Shown one piece after another: positions 7,018 through 13,498 of a stretch of DNA of 13,498 nt. The notes under the pieces are model-generated. The model made no database searches. It was given only the letters and a program-made list of their open reading frames with translations, and was not told where the DNA came from. How positions within the stretch are numbered: the first letter of the stretch is position 1; every line of letters starts with the position of its first letter. The position numbers were made by a program, and so were the translations under genes. The stretch is from an uncultured Actinomycetes bacterium (lineage in GTDB: Bacteria; Actinomycetota; Thermoleophilia; Solirubrobacterales; Thermoleophilaceae): positions 1-13,498 of the forward strand of contig CAMLNW010000047.1 of NCBI GenBank assembly GCA_946481495.1, given 5' to 3'.

Positions 7018-8378
7018 AGGATGCACTCGGCCTCACGGGCAGGCTCTCCGCTGCCGGGTTCTGGGGGCTGCTCGCGGTCCTGCTCGGCCTGATCGCGATC
7101 AACCTGCCCGAGCTGGGCTCGGACCCGTGGCCGTTCGTACCGGGCACAGTCGACCCCCAGGGCCCGCTCGGCCCGCTCGTGCGCGCAGCAGGCGAGGAGT
7201 GGGACGTCGGCATCGCGCGCGCCGCCTGCTTCCTCGCCGGTCTCGCGCTCGCGCTGATCGCCGCCTGGGCGCTACGGCGGCCGGAGCGCGACTGGCCGGC
7301 GTGGACCGGTACCGCGCTCGCCGTCGGCGTCGCACTGGCGCTGCTGCTCCCCTCGACGCTGCTCCAGATCGGCCTGCGCGACGCGACCGAGCCGTGGTTC
7401 TTCACCAACGACTCGACCTTCCAGATCGACCTTGCCGGCGACCTCGTCCTGCACGGCGAGAACCCCTACGGCCACGACTACCGCTTCTCCGGCATGGAGC
7501 GCTTCTACAGCTTCGACGGCGAGGCCTCCGAGCGGATCCGCGAGCGCGAGGTCCCACTCGTCCACTACGCCTACTTCCCGGGCACCGCGATCAGCGCCGC
7601 CGGCTGGCAAGCGGTGGTGCCCGCGCCATTCGACGACTACCGCCTGTTCGTGCTGCTGGCGACGCTCGCCGGCTTCTTTGCCGTACTCGCCTTCCGTGGT
7701 CCGCTTGCTTGGCGGCTCGCGCTCGGCGCCGTGGTCGTCGCCAACCCAATCGCCGTCCGCTCGGCCTGGTTCGGCCAGAACGACGCCCCCGCGCTGACGC
7801 TGACAATCCTCGCCTTCGCGCTCGCCACCCGCAGCCGCTTCCGCTGGGCGGCGGTCGCACTCGCCGCCGCCGTCCTCTTCAAGCAGTTCGCCGTCGTGGC
7901 GATCCCCTTCCTCGCGTTGATGGCCGCGAAGCAGGGAGTGGACCGCCGCGAGCTGGCACGTGACGGCGCGATCTTCGCCGCGGTGATCGCCGTCGCTTGC
8001 CTGCCGTTCGTCCTCGCCGACCCGACCGCCTTCTGGGAGGACACCGTCGAGTTCGGAGCCGGCACCTACAAGATCGTCGGCTACGGCCTCTCCGCGATGC
8101 TCGTCCGCGCCGGCATCCTCGCCGACCGCGACGGCGCCTACCCGTTCGCCCTGATCGCCATCCTCACCTGGCTGCCGCTGACCGCCTACCTGCTCTACAC
8201 CGTCAACCGTGTCCGCCAGCTCTGGCCCGCCGCCGCCGCCTTCGCGATCTCGATCCTCGTGCTCCTCTTCATCGGCCGCACCTTCAACAACTACTACCTC
8301 GTCTGGCCGCTCACCGGCGCCATCATCGCCGCCGCCGTCGCCGCCTGGGAACACGCACAGAGTCATCACACGGCATAG
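7014..8378 (+). CDS. Integral membrane glycosyltransferase, GT-C fold (GT87/DUF2029-like)
   Basis: A 454-residue polytopic membrane protein, probably a polyprenyl-phosphate-sugar-dependent glycosyltransferase working on the outer face of the membrane (mannosyl- or arabinosyl-like decoration of the glycan). Evidence: a hydrophobic N-terminal segment (14-31), then an extracytoplasmic stretch, and the characteristic IDLAGDLVLHGENPYGHDY (138-156). This matches the GT87-like pattern of an acidic residue near the end of a helix followed by GxNPY. Later come VANPIAVRSAWFGQNDAPAL (242-261), LFKQFAVVAIPF (288-299) and RTFNNYYLVWPL (422-433), also usual in this group. The start is TTG at 7014, overlapping the previous TGA (TTGA) and backed by GGAGG at 7002-7006. 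It is the last gene of the operon. The exact donor is unknown. Confidence 0.8.
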   Translation: MKDALGLTGRLSAAGFWGLLAVLLGLIAINLPELGSDPWPFVPGTVDPQGPLGPLVRAAGEEWDVGIARAACFLAGLALALIAAWALRRPERDWPAWTGTALAVGVALALLLPSTLLQIGLRDATEPWFFTNDSTFQIDLAGDLVLHGENPYGHDYRFSGMERFYSFDGEASERIREREVPLVHYAYFPGTAISAAGWQAVVPAPFDDYRLFVLLATLAGFFAVLAFRGPLAWRLALGAVVVANPIAVRSAWFGQNDAPALTLTILAFALATRSRFRWAAVALAAAVLFKQFAVVAIPFLALMAAKQGVDRRELARDGAIFAAVIAVACLPFVLADPTAFWEDTVEFGAGTYKIVGYGLSAMLVRAGILADRDGAYPFALIAILTWLPLTAYLLYTVNRVRQLWPAAAAFAISILVLLFIGRTFNNYYLVWPLTGAIIAAAVAAWEHAQSHHTA

Positions 8379-8394
8379 CAGAGTCGTTACACGG
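8358..8394 (+). repeat. Two 16-bp direct repeats, 21 bp apart, before the coiled-coil gene
   Basis: CAGAGTCATCACACGG (8358-8373) and CAGAGTCGTTACACGG (8379-8394) match at 14 of 16 positions. Their 21-bp period equals two DNA helical turns, so a regulator could bind both on one face. The stop codon of the GT87-like gene lies between them. An AT-rich GTATATGCT (8402-8410) follows and could hold a -10 element, but I see no well-spaced -35. Confidence 0.45.
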
Positions 8395-8442
8395 ATCAAG
8401 CGTATATGCTGTGTCGGCAGAGGCCGCGCACGATAGCCTCGG

Positions 8443-8447
8443 GGAGG
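8443..8447 (+). promoter_or_regulatory. Ribosome binding site of the coiled-coil gene
   Basis: GGAGG sits 8 nt before the ATG at 8456 and favours that start over the in-frame GTG at 8447. Confidence 0.65.
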
Positions 8448-8455
8448 TGCTGACG

Positions 8456-8773
8456 ATGGCCTGGACAGACGAGCGGATGGACGACCTGGCGAACCACATT
8501 GACGCCGGGTTCGAGCGCGCCAACGAAGCCAACCGAACCCTCCGAACGGACATGGTGCAAGGGTTTGAGCGGGCCGCCGAGGCCGACCGCGTGCTCCGTG
8601 CCGACATGAACCGAGGGTTCGATCGGGTGGACGCTCGGTTCGAGCGCATGGAGGGCGACATCCATGCCCTGCGGACGCTGATGACCCGCGTCGCTATCGC
8701 GATGCTCGTCGGACTGCTCGGCGTGATCGCGACCCTGATGGGCGTGATCGCGACCGGCGCGCTCAGCGCCTAG
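8456..8773 (+). CDS. Small coiled-coil membrane protein with 18-residue repeats
   Basis: A 105-residue protein with no recognised family. After a short head (MAWTDERMDDLAN) come three 18-residue units at residues 14-31, 32-49 and 50-67, each with a core like D-M-x-x-G-F-E/D-R. They are strongly helical, charged and heptad/hendecad-compatible (18 = 7 + 11), so a coiled coil is likely. A single transmembrane helix follows (about 79-103, VAIAMLVGLLGVIATLMGVIATGAL), leaving almost no residues after it. The likely topology is a cytoplasmic coiled-coil stalk anchored by a C-terminal helix, but this is inference. Similar short proteins occur in phages and in many bacterial genomes without known function. 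It follows the glycan operon by 77 nt with its own Shine-Dalgarno, and its stop overlaps the stop of the convergent propeller gene in CTAG. Confidence 0.75.
   Translation: MAWTDERMDDLANHIDAGFERANEANRTLRTDMVQGFERAAEADRVLRADMNRGFDRVDARFERMEGDIHALRTLMTRVAIAMLVGLLGVIATLMGVIATGALSA
8495..8656 (+). repeat. Three tandem 54-nt coding repeats (18 aa each)
   Basis: Residues 14-67 of the coiled-coil protein consist of units beginning HIDAGFER, DMVQGFER and DMNRGFDR. Units 1 and 2 also share the ERAxEAxRxLR continuation, while unit 3 has diverged (DRVDARFERMEG). This suggests growth by internal duplication. Confidence 0.65.
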
Positions 8774-10122
8774 GGTTTCGCTGGAACCGTGATCTGCTTC
8801 TGGGTCTGCTGGAAGCGCGCCCGCTGCTTCGCCCTCACCGGCTTGAGGCCATAGAGCATGCTGCGGCCGGTCAGGTAGACGCGGTCCTGGTCAGCGATGA
8901 TCGGGGAGGCGTACTTGCCGGCGTTGTTGCGCCAGACCTGTTTGCCGGTCTTGGCGTTGAAGGCGGTGGTTGAATCAACGCCCTGCTTGACGTAGCGCTG
9001 GGCGGCTGAGCCGCAGGTGGCGCAGGTGGCGACATAGACGAGGCCGTCGAGGATTGCCGGCGGGGCGTGGACGGAGCTCGGCATCTCCTTCTGCCAGACG
9101 GTGTCGCCAGTCGCGGCGTCGAGCGCGTAGAACTTGCCGTCGTAGCTGCCGACGTAGACCTTCTTGTCGAAAACGGCGGCTGAGCCGTAGATGTAGGTGC
9201 CGAGCGGCTTAGCCCAGAGCAGATTGCCTGTCTTCGCGCCGTAGGCGTACATCGTGCCGTCGGTCGAGCCGATGTAGATCCGGCCGTAGGCGGCTACCGG
9301 CGCAGCGTAGAAGAACTCGGTCGCCTCGCTGGCGCTCCAGGCGAGCTTGCCGGAGCCAGCGTTGATCGCGTAGACCGTGCCGCTGTCGTTGGCGATGTAG
9401 ATCCGTCCGTTGAGGTAGGCGGCCGAGTTGTTGACGCGGTCGCCGGTCGGATAGGCCCAGACCTTCTTGCCGGTCTTGGCGTTGATCGCGTAGACGTTGC
9501 CGTCCCAGGAGCCGACGTAGAGCTTGCCGTTGCGCAGCAGCGGCGACGACTCGATCGGCTGCGCGTTGAAGCGCCACTTCGGCCGGCCGGTGCGCGCGTT
9601 CATCGCAATCAGGAAGCCGGTCGGGTTGCCGGCGTCCTGCGGGCATGGGTTGCTGAGGTCGCCGACCCAGTCCATGTAGGACTGGTAGATCGTGTTGTTG
9701 GCGATCGTCGGCGCAGAAGCGGCGCAACGCTTGAAGTCCTTCCGCTTGAAGACGGGCTTGCCGGTCTTCCCGTTCAGCGCGAAGAAGAGGCCCTTCTGCT
9801 GGGCGATGTAGACGTTGCCGTAGGCGGCTGACGGCGGGTACTCGAGCGAGTCGCGCGCGTCGAGGCGCCAGATCCGCTTGTACGGCGGACGGTGCTTGTA
9901 GGGGCCGGCCTTGGTGCGCTGGAGGTCGTAGCCGAACGTCGGCCAGGGCTCCGCGATCTTCGGTGGCGGCTTTGGCTTCTCGGGCCCAGCGTCAGCGTCG
10001 AACTCGACCGTCGCCGAACCGCGCTTCTCCGGCGGGTCCTCGTCGCTCAGGTAGAGGTACGCACCGGCGCCGACCGCGATCAGGACGACGACGGCGCCGA
10101 TGATCAGGAGGGGGCGCCTCAT
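8770..10122 (-). CDS. Membrane-anchored PQQ-like (BamB-type) beta-propeller protein
   Basis: A 450-residue exported protein. Residues 5-24 form a single signal-anchor helix, followed by an acidic/proline-rich linker (27-57). The rest is a propeller with about seven PQQ-like repeats, marked by FFALNGKTGK (113-122), LIAMNARTGR (171-180), VYAINAKTGK (210-219), VYAINAGSGK (250-259), MYAYGAKTGN (291-300), FYALDAATGD (331-340) and TAFNAKTGK (386-394). Each is preceded by a strand such as KLYVGSWDG or RIYIGSTDG. Cys367 and Cys370 form a CATC motif within the last repeats, possibly a disulfide. The family covers both PQQ-dependent dehydrogenases and non-enzymatic scaffolds; I see no reason to call it an enzyme. 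The ATG at 10122 was chosen because the anchor helix follows directly; the open frame beyond it is Arg/Ser-rich and runs into the upstream gene. It lies 40 nt downstream of the Ig/DMFA-like gene, probably in one operon. Confidence 0.85.
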   Translation of the reverse strand: MRRPLLIIGAVVVLIAVGAGAYLYLSDEDPPEKRGSATVEFDADAGPEKPKPPPKIAEPWPTFGYDLQRTKAGPYKHRPPYKRIWRLDARDSLEYPPSAAYGNVYIAQQKGLFFALNGKTGKPVFKRKDFKRCAASAPTIANNTIYQSYMDWVGDLSNPCPQDAGNPTGFLIAMNARTGRPKWRFNAQPIESSPLLRNGKLYVGSWDGNVYAINAKTGKKVWAYPTGDRVNNSAAYLNGRIYIANDSGTVYAINAGSGKLAWSASEATEFFYAAPVAAYGRIYIGSTDGTMYAYGAKTGNLLWAKPLGTYIYGSAAVFDKKVYVGSYDGKFYALDAATGDTVWQKEMPSSVHAPPAILDGLVYVATCATCGSAAQRYVKQGVDSTTAFNAKTGKQVWRNNAGKYASPIIADQDRVYLTGRSMLYGLKPVRAKQRARFQQTQKQITVPAKP

Positions 10123-10162
10123 CGCGTCGCAGGATTGCAGACGCCGCGGAGCGAGGCGCGGG

Positions 10163-12106
10163 TCAGCGGCCGAGCAGCTGCCAGATCCGCTTGGTGATGC
10201 GCGGAACCTCGATGTCGAGCGCACGCTCGTCGAGCTGGCGCGTCCATTGCGGCGAACCGACGCGGATCACGGTGCCCTTGCCGAGCCGGTAGCCGACGAA
10301 CGCCGGCTGGCCGGGATCGCGGCCGGCGGCGGATAGCAGGCGGGCGTCGTCGGGCAACGAGACGGAGCGGTCGATCAGGCTGAACTCGCCGAACAGGCTG
10401 TCGACGCTCGAGAACAGCCGCAGCCGATCCCGTTCGACCGACAGCGGCGCCGGCGGATCGACGCGCTCAGGGCGGACGCGCTCGCCGAACAGGTCGTCGG
10501 GCCGCGGCGGGCTGGGGAAGCGCAGCCGCTCGCCGGTCAGCGCGACGCTGCGGCGCAGCGACTCGCCGCCGAAGACCGCGACCGCCTTGCCCTGCTCGGT
10601 GACCTCGCCGTAGAGCCGGTCACGTAGCCGCCGCGGCAGCCAGATCGCGCTGCCGCCGACGGCGACCCCGGGCGCGTTGCCCAGCGCGGGGCCATCGCCG
10701 CGCGCGAGCGAGAGGTCGGTGGTCAGGTCATAGGCGAGCCGCGCGCGGTCGAGGAAGCTCAACAGCGGCTGACTCTGGCGAACCAGGGCGGTCGGAAGCC
10801 GCCCGCCGGCGAACGGACGCTCGGCCGGGATCGAGCCGCTGTCCTCGAGCGTGTCGGCGAAGCCGTCGAGGTCGGAGTCGAAGCGGTTGACGCCCTGCCA
10901 GGAGATCGCGGGCAGGACGACCAGCGGCCGCGGGCGGTCGGCCGGCACGCCCTTCGGCGGCAGGCCGGCGACGACGAGCGGCCAGCTCGCGCTGTAGGTG
11001 GGGCCGCCTCGCGCCCGGCGGCCACGGCGCGGGGCGGGCGCGCTGTCACCGGACTCGGCGGCCGCGCGGGCCGCACGCACGGCGGCCTTGCCGGTCAGCT
11101 TCCCCTGCGCGGTCGCCGGCGGCCGCTCGATCTCTCCGCGCGACCGCACGCTCACCACATAGACGCCGCTGCGCGCGGCGTCGGGCATCCGCACGCGCAG
11201 CGCACGGCCGTAGCGCGACCCCTGCTTCAGCGCCCGTCCCGAGCCCAGCCGCGTCAGCGCCCACTCGAACCGTCGTGAGCGTGGGCCGACGTCGAGCTTC
11301 GCCAGCGACCCAGCAGCAACGACACCCCCGGGCCCCTCAAGGGTGAGCCGTCGCACCGCGACGCCGGTGTGCGGGAGGGCCGTGCGCGGCGACGGCGTCC
11401 CGGGCGGTCCAAGCGCCTCGTTACCGGCCTTGTCGCGCACGCGAACCTGGAGGGCGTAGTCGCCGTCGACGGCGTAGTGGCCGCCGATCACGGTCCCGTT
11501 CCAGACGCCGCGCCGCCGCTCGTCGCCGCGGAAGCGGTCGACGATCCGCGGCGCGCCGTCGTCGGTGCGCCAGACGCGGAACTCGGGACCACGCGTGCTC
11601 GGGCCGCGGTAGCGGATCGTCACCGCGATCGGCTTGCCGTTCGACGGGTCGACGACACCTGGCTCGGCGGAGCGCAGCGCGACCCGTGGCGCAGTCGTGT
11701 CTACGACAATCTCCTTGAACGAGTCGAGCCGCCGCCCCTCCTTGCGCCGCACTACACGCATCCGGTAGACGCCGTCCGCGACGACATTGCCCTCGTCGTC
11801 GCGGCCGTTCCACCAGAAGCGCCAGCGCTTGTCGCCGGCGAGCTCGCGGTCGTCGGCCAGCTCGCGCACCTCGTTGCCGTCCATGTCGATGATCGAGAAC
11901 GACACCTCGGCCGTCTCGGAGAGATCGAAGCCGACGCGCGCGCGGTCGCGGATCCCGTCGCCATTCGGCGAGAAGTAGATCGGCCCGACCGAGAAGCGCA
12001 GCACGACCGGCATCTCGGTCTTCAGCACTTGCGTGAGAACGAACGCGCCCGCCGTGACGAGCACGAGCGCGGCGAACACCACGCGGACCAGGCGGCTCGA
12101 CTGCAC
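10163..12106 (-). CDS. Exported protein with FlgD-type Ig domains and a DMFA-like C-terminal domain
   Basis: A 647-residue protein starting at GTG 12106, directly before a signal-anchor helix (residues 7-28). Domain 1 (about 36-120) is a FlgD-type Ig fold: YFSPNGDGIRDRARVGFDLSE, then SFSIIDMDGNEVRELA, then WNGRDDEGNVVADGVYRMRVV. Domain 2 (about 138-230) repeats the theme (WNGTVIGGHYAVDGDYALQVRVRDKAGNE). A third beta region spans about 245-325, followed by an Ala/Arg-rich linker (332-368). The C-terminal domain (about 370-647) resembles the N,N-dimethylformamidase beta-subunit-like C-terminal domain: PLVVLPAISWQGVNRFDSD, PFAGG, FLDRARLAYDLTTDLSL, then AVAVFGGESLRR. DSDLDGFAD (410-418) matches a DxDxDGxxD calcium-loop pattern. 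An amidase activity is not implied. It probably acts at the cell surface with the downstream propeller protein. The frame is open to 12214, but that would run into the divergent GT4 start. Confidence 0.78.
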   Translation of the reverse strand: MQSSRLVRVVFAALVLVTAGAFVLTQVLKTEMPVVLRFSVGPIYFSPNGDGIRDRARVGFDLSETAEVSFSIIDMDGNEVRELADDRELAGDKRWRFWWNGRDDEGNVVADGVYRMRVVRRKEGRRLDSFKEIVVDTTAPRVALRSAEPGVVDPSNGKPIAVTIRYRGPSTRGPEFRVWRTDDGAPRIVDRFRGDERRRGVWNGTVIGGHYAVDGDYALQVRVRDKAGNEALGPPGTPSPRTALPHTGVAVRRLTLEGPGGVVAAGSLAKLDVGPRSRRFEWALTRLGSGRALKQGSRYGRALRVRMPDAARSGVYVVSVRSRGEIERPPATAQGKLTGKAAVRAARAAAESGDSAPAPRRGRRARGGPTYSASWPLVVAGLPPKGVPADRPRPLVVLPAISWQGVNRFDSDLDGFADTLEDSGSIPAERPFAGGRLPTALVRQSQPLLSFLDRARLAYDLTTDLSLARGDGPALGNAPGVAVGGSAIWLPRRLRDRLYGEVTEQGKAVAVFGGESLRRSVALTGERLRFPSPPRPDDLFGERVRPERVDPPAPLSVERDRLRLFSSVDSLFGEFSLIDRSVSLPDDARLLSAAGRDPGQPAFVGYRLGKGTVIRVGSPQWTRQLDERALDIEVPRITKRIWQLLGR

Positions 12107-12206
12107 GCCGCGGAACGCTATTCGAGCCGGCGCCGTCCTGCACGGTCCGGGGCACGGGCGCCCAGCGAACACCGTACGAGCGCCGCAGCGGCGAGAATGA
12201 CCGGCG
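12107..12206. promoter_or_regulatory. Divergent intergenic region, about 100 bp
   Basis: This gap separates the minus-strand Ig/DMFA-like gene from the plus-strand GT4 gene and must hold promoters for one or both. No convincing -35/-10 pair is visible. Near the GT4 start, GAGAATG (12193-12199) is followed by GCGCATTC (12209-12216), echoing the arms of the dyad at 3250-3278 but with only a 5-bp true inverted match (GAATG/CATTC). Confidence 0.4.
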
Positions 12207-13322
12207 ATGCGCATTCGGCTCGTCGACCCCCCGGCCTACACGCCGCCGTACGACCATGCGCTGGCCGGCGCCCTCACTCGCGCCGGCGCGAGCGTGGAGC
12301 TGTCGACCAGCCGTGCGACCTATGCCGCGCCGGAGGCGGACGGGTTCGCGGTACGCGAGGACTTCTACCGCCGGTCGATGGCGCGCGACCGCTCGACGCG
12401 GGTGCGACAGGCTTACAAGCTCACCGAGCATCTGCCCGACATGCTGCGTCACCGCCGCGAGGGCGGGCGCGGGGTCGACATCGTCCACTATCAGTGGCTG
12501 ACGCTCGAGGCGCTCGACGCGGCGCTGCTCGCGCGCGGTGTGCCGCGCGTGTTCACCTCGCACAACGTGCTGCGCCGCGGTGCGGGCGTGCTGCGCGAGC
12601 AGGGAGCGCGGCGGATCGTGGCGGCGTGCGACGCGACGATCGTTCACACCAAGGCCGGCGCTGGGGAGATCGTCAAGCGCTACGGCGCCGACCCGGCGCG
12701 GGTGAGGACGATCCCCCATGGGGCTTTCGACTACCTGACCAGCCAGCCCGACGAGAAGCCGCTGCCGGGCGAGCTCGCGGACGTCGAGGGGCCCGTGATC
12801 CTCTGCTTTGGCGTGCTGCGCCCCTACAAGGGCGTCGACGTCCTGATCGAGGCCTTCGACGGGATCGAGGGCGCCGAGCTGTGGGTCGTCGGACGGCCCT
12901 GGATGGACGTCGAGCCGTTGCGCGCCGCCGCCGCTCGCGTCGGCGGGACGGTCCGCTTCGTCGACCGCTTCGTCGCCGAGGACGAGCTGCCCGCCTACTT
13001 CCGTCGCGCCGACGTCGTCGCGCTGCCCTACCGCGACATCGACCAGTCCGGCGTCCTCTACACCGCGCTGGCATTCGGCAAGGCGATCGTCGCCTCGGCG
13101 ATCGGCGGCTTCAGCGAGGTCGCCGAGGATCACGGCGCGATCGTCCCGGTCCCACCCGGCGATCCCACCGCCCTCCGCACTGCCCTCGCCACCCTGGTCG
13201 CAGATCCTTCAGCCCGCGCCGCGCAAGAGGCACGCGCCGCCGTGGCCGCCGCGGGCCCCTACTCCTGGGACGAAGCGGCGCGCCTTACGCTTGCGCTCTA
13301 CGAGGAGGTGGTAGGGCGATGA
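12207..13322 (+). CDS. GT4-family glycosyltransferase
   Basis: Cytoplasmic GT-B glycosyltransferase, 371 residues. N-terminal domain: MRIRLVDPPAYTPPYDHALAGAL (1-23), VDIVHYQWLTLEALDAALLARG (90-111), FTSHNVLRRG (116-125) and the domain linker ARVRTIPHGAFDYL (164-177). C-terminal domain: ILCFGVLRPYKGVDVLIEAF (198-217), where Arg205 and Lys208 match the donor-phosphate-binding pair, then ELWVVGRPW (224-232), RFVAEDELPAYFRRADVVALPYRDIDQSGVLYTALAFGKAIVAS (254-297) and GGFSEVA (300-306). The usual E-x7-E donor motif is altered: Asp279/Gln280 and Thr286 occupy the positions normally held by glutamates, as in the IDQSGVL subgroup of GT4. The start is ATG 12207. The gene overlaps the following formyltransferase-like gene by 4 nt (ATGA), so the two likely act together in glycan building. 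Substrates are unknown. Confidence 0.88.
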   Translation: MRIRLVDPPAYTPPYDHALAGALTRAGASVELSTSRATYAAPEADGFAVREDFYRRSMARDRSTRVRQAYKLTEHLPDMLRHRREGGRGVDIVHYQWLTLEALDAALLARGVPRVFTSHNVLRRGAGVLREQGARRIVAACDATIVHTKAGAGEIVKRYGADPARVRTIPHGAFDYLTSQPDEKPLPGELADVEGPVILCFGVLRPYKGVDVLIEAFDGIEGAELWVVGRPWMDVEPLRAAAARVGGTVRFVDRFVAEDELPAYFRRADVVALPYRDIDQSGVLYTALAFGKAIVASAIGGFSEVAEDHGAIVPVPPGDPTALRTALATLVADPSARAAQEARAAVAAAGPYSWDEAARLTLALYEEVVGR

Positions 13323-13498
13323 TGTGCGTCTACATGGGCAAGCACAAGCGCTCGGTGGTCGGGGGACTGGAGCACCTGCTGGCGACGGGGTGGGATGTCG
13401 TGGCGGTCGTGGCGCCGCCAGTGGACGAGCGAGCGGCAGAAGCACAGCGGCTCGACCTAGCCGCGGAGCGGGCCGGACTGCCGCTGGTTTCCGACGAC
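13319..13498 (+). CDS. Formyltransferase-like protein, 3' end outside window
   Basis: Only the first 60 residues are in the window. They begin MMCVYMGKHKRSVVGGLEHLL and continue with GWDVVAVVAPPVDE and RLDLAAERAGLPLVSDD. This is the pattern of the N-terminal Rossmann domain of the formyltransferase family (Fmt, ArnA, sugar N-formyltransferases): a strand, a helix carrying LEHLLATG, a VVAVV strand, and an AERAGLPL segment before the next strand. The start overlaps the GT4 stop (ATGA). GGAGG (13304-13308) lies 10 nt upstream, favouring the first of two adjacent ATG codons. The catalytic Asn-His-Asp residues lie beyond the window, so activity cannot be judged. Next to a glycosyltransferase, N-formylation of an amino sugar is plausible but inferred. 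A different Rossmann-like family remains possible. Confidence 0.6.
   Translation, partial: MMCVYMGKHKRSVVGGLEHLLATGWDVVAVVAPPVDERAAEAQRLDLAAERAGLPLVSDD

Noticed and set aside
8386..8410. Sigma-70-type promoter GTTACA / TATGCT
   Set aside because: The spacer would be only 13 bp, too short for a normal promoter.
9200..9800. Repetitive DNA such as TTGCCGGTCTTGGCGTTG recurring along the minus-strand gene
   Set aside because: The recurrences follow the TG-K/W motifs of the propeller blades, so they reflect protein repeats, not a DNA repeat array or CRISPR.
8770..10122. PQQ-dependent alcohol dehydrogenase
   Set aside because: The propeller lacks visible cofactor-binding and catalytic features and is shorter than the eight-bladed dehydrogenases; a BamB-like non-enzymatic propeller fits better.
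10163..11000. N,N-dimethylformamidase enzyme
   Set aside because: Only the domain family is suggested; I cannot place the iron ligands of the true enzyme, and the protein is membrane anchored with Ig domains, so no amidase call is made.
11421..13133. Minus-strand open frame of 570 codons
   Set aside because: It runs opposite the GT4 gene and in a different frame of the Ig/DMFA-like gene, with no recognisable motif and biased composition.

Overview
The window is very GC-rich and densely coded, with GTG and TTG starts, 4-nt stop/start overlaps and almost no spacer DNA. Gene content (a WbaP/PglC-type sugar-phosphate transferase, WbuB-like and GT2 glycosyltransferases, a Wzy/WaaL-type protein, a GT-C enzyme, FlgD-Ig plus dimethylformamidase-like surface proteins, PQQ-type propellers) and protein style suggest a chromosomal region of an actinobacterium, probably Thermoleophilia/Solirubrobacterales. 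That assignment is inference; no rRNA or marker gene is present.

Layout. (1) Positions 1-1395, plus strand: the 3' part of a winged-helix protein gene, then a stand-alone AlkA-type DNA-3-methyladenine glycosylase. (2) 1456-2631, plus: a lipoprotein with an NTF2-like region and an unrecognised Cys-rich C-terminal part. (3) 2628-8378: a surface-polysaccharide cluster. A polyprenyl-phosphate sugar-1-phosphate transferase on the minus strand is divergent from a tightly packed plus-strand operon: GT4 glycosyltransferase, GT2 glycosyltransferase, O-antigen polymerase/ligase-like membrane protein and a GT87-like membrane glycosyltransferase. A likely division of labour is that the transferase loads the first sugar on undecaprenyl phosphate, the GT4 and GT2 enzymes extend it, and the membrane proteins polymerise, ligate or decorate outside the membrane. 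(4) 8456-8773, plus: a small coiled-coil membrane protein made of 18-residue repeats. (5) 8770-12106, minus: an exported Ig plus DMFA-like protein followed by a membrane-anchored seven-blade PQQ-like propeller. (6) 12207-13498, plus: another GT4 glycosyltransferase overlapping the start of a formyltransferase-like gene that runs off the window.

No stretch over 300 bases lacks a gene. I see no tRNA, rRNA, CRISPR array, insertion sequence or phage gene. The most notable non-coding signals are a 10-bp dyad over the start codon of the first operon GT, a 66-nt in-frame insertion-like segment bounded by 7-bp direct repeats inside that GT, a pair of 16-bp direct repeats spaced 21 bp before the coiled-coil gene, and two convergent gene pairs whose stop codons overlap inside one tetranucleotide. 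I did not find a convincing wholly new system; these are local oddities in a fairly standard glycan locus.
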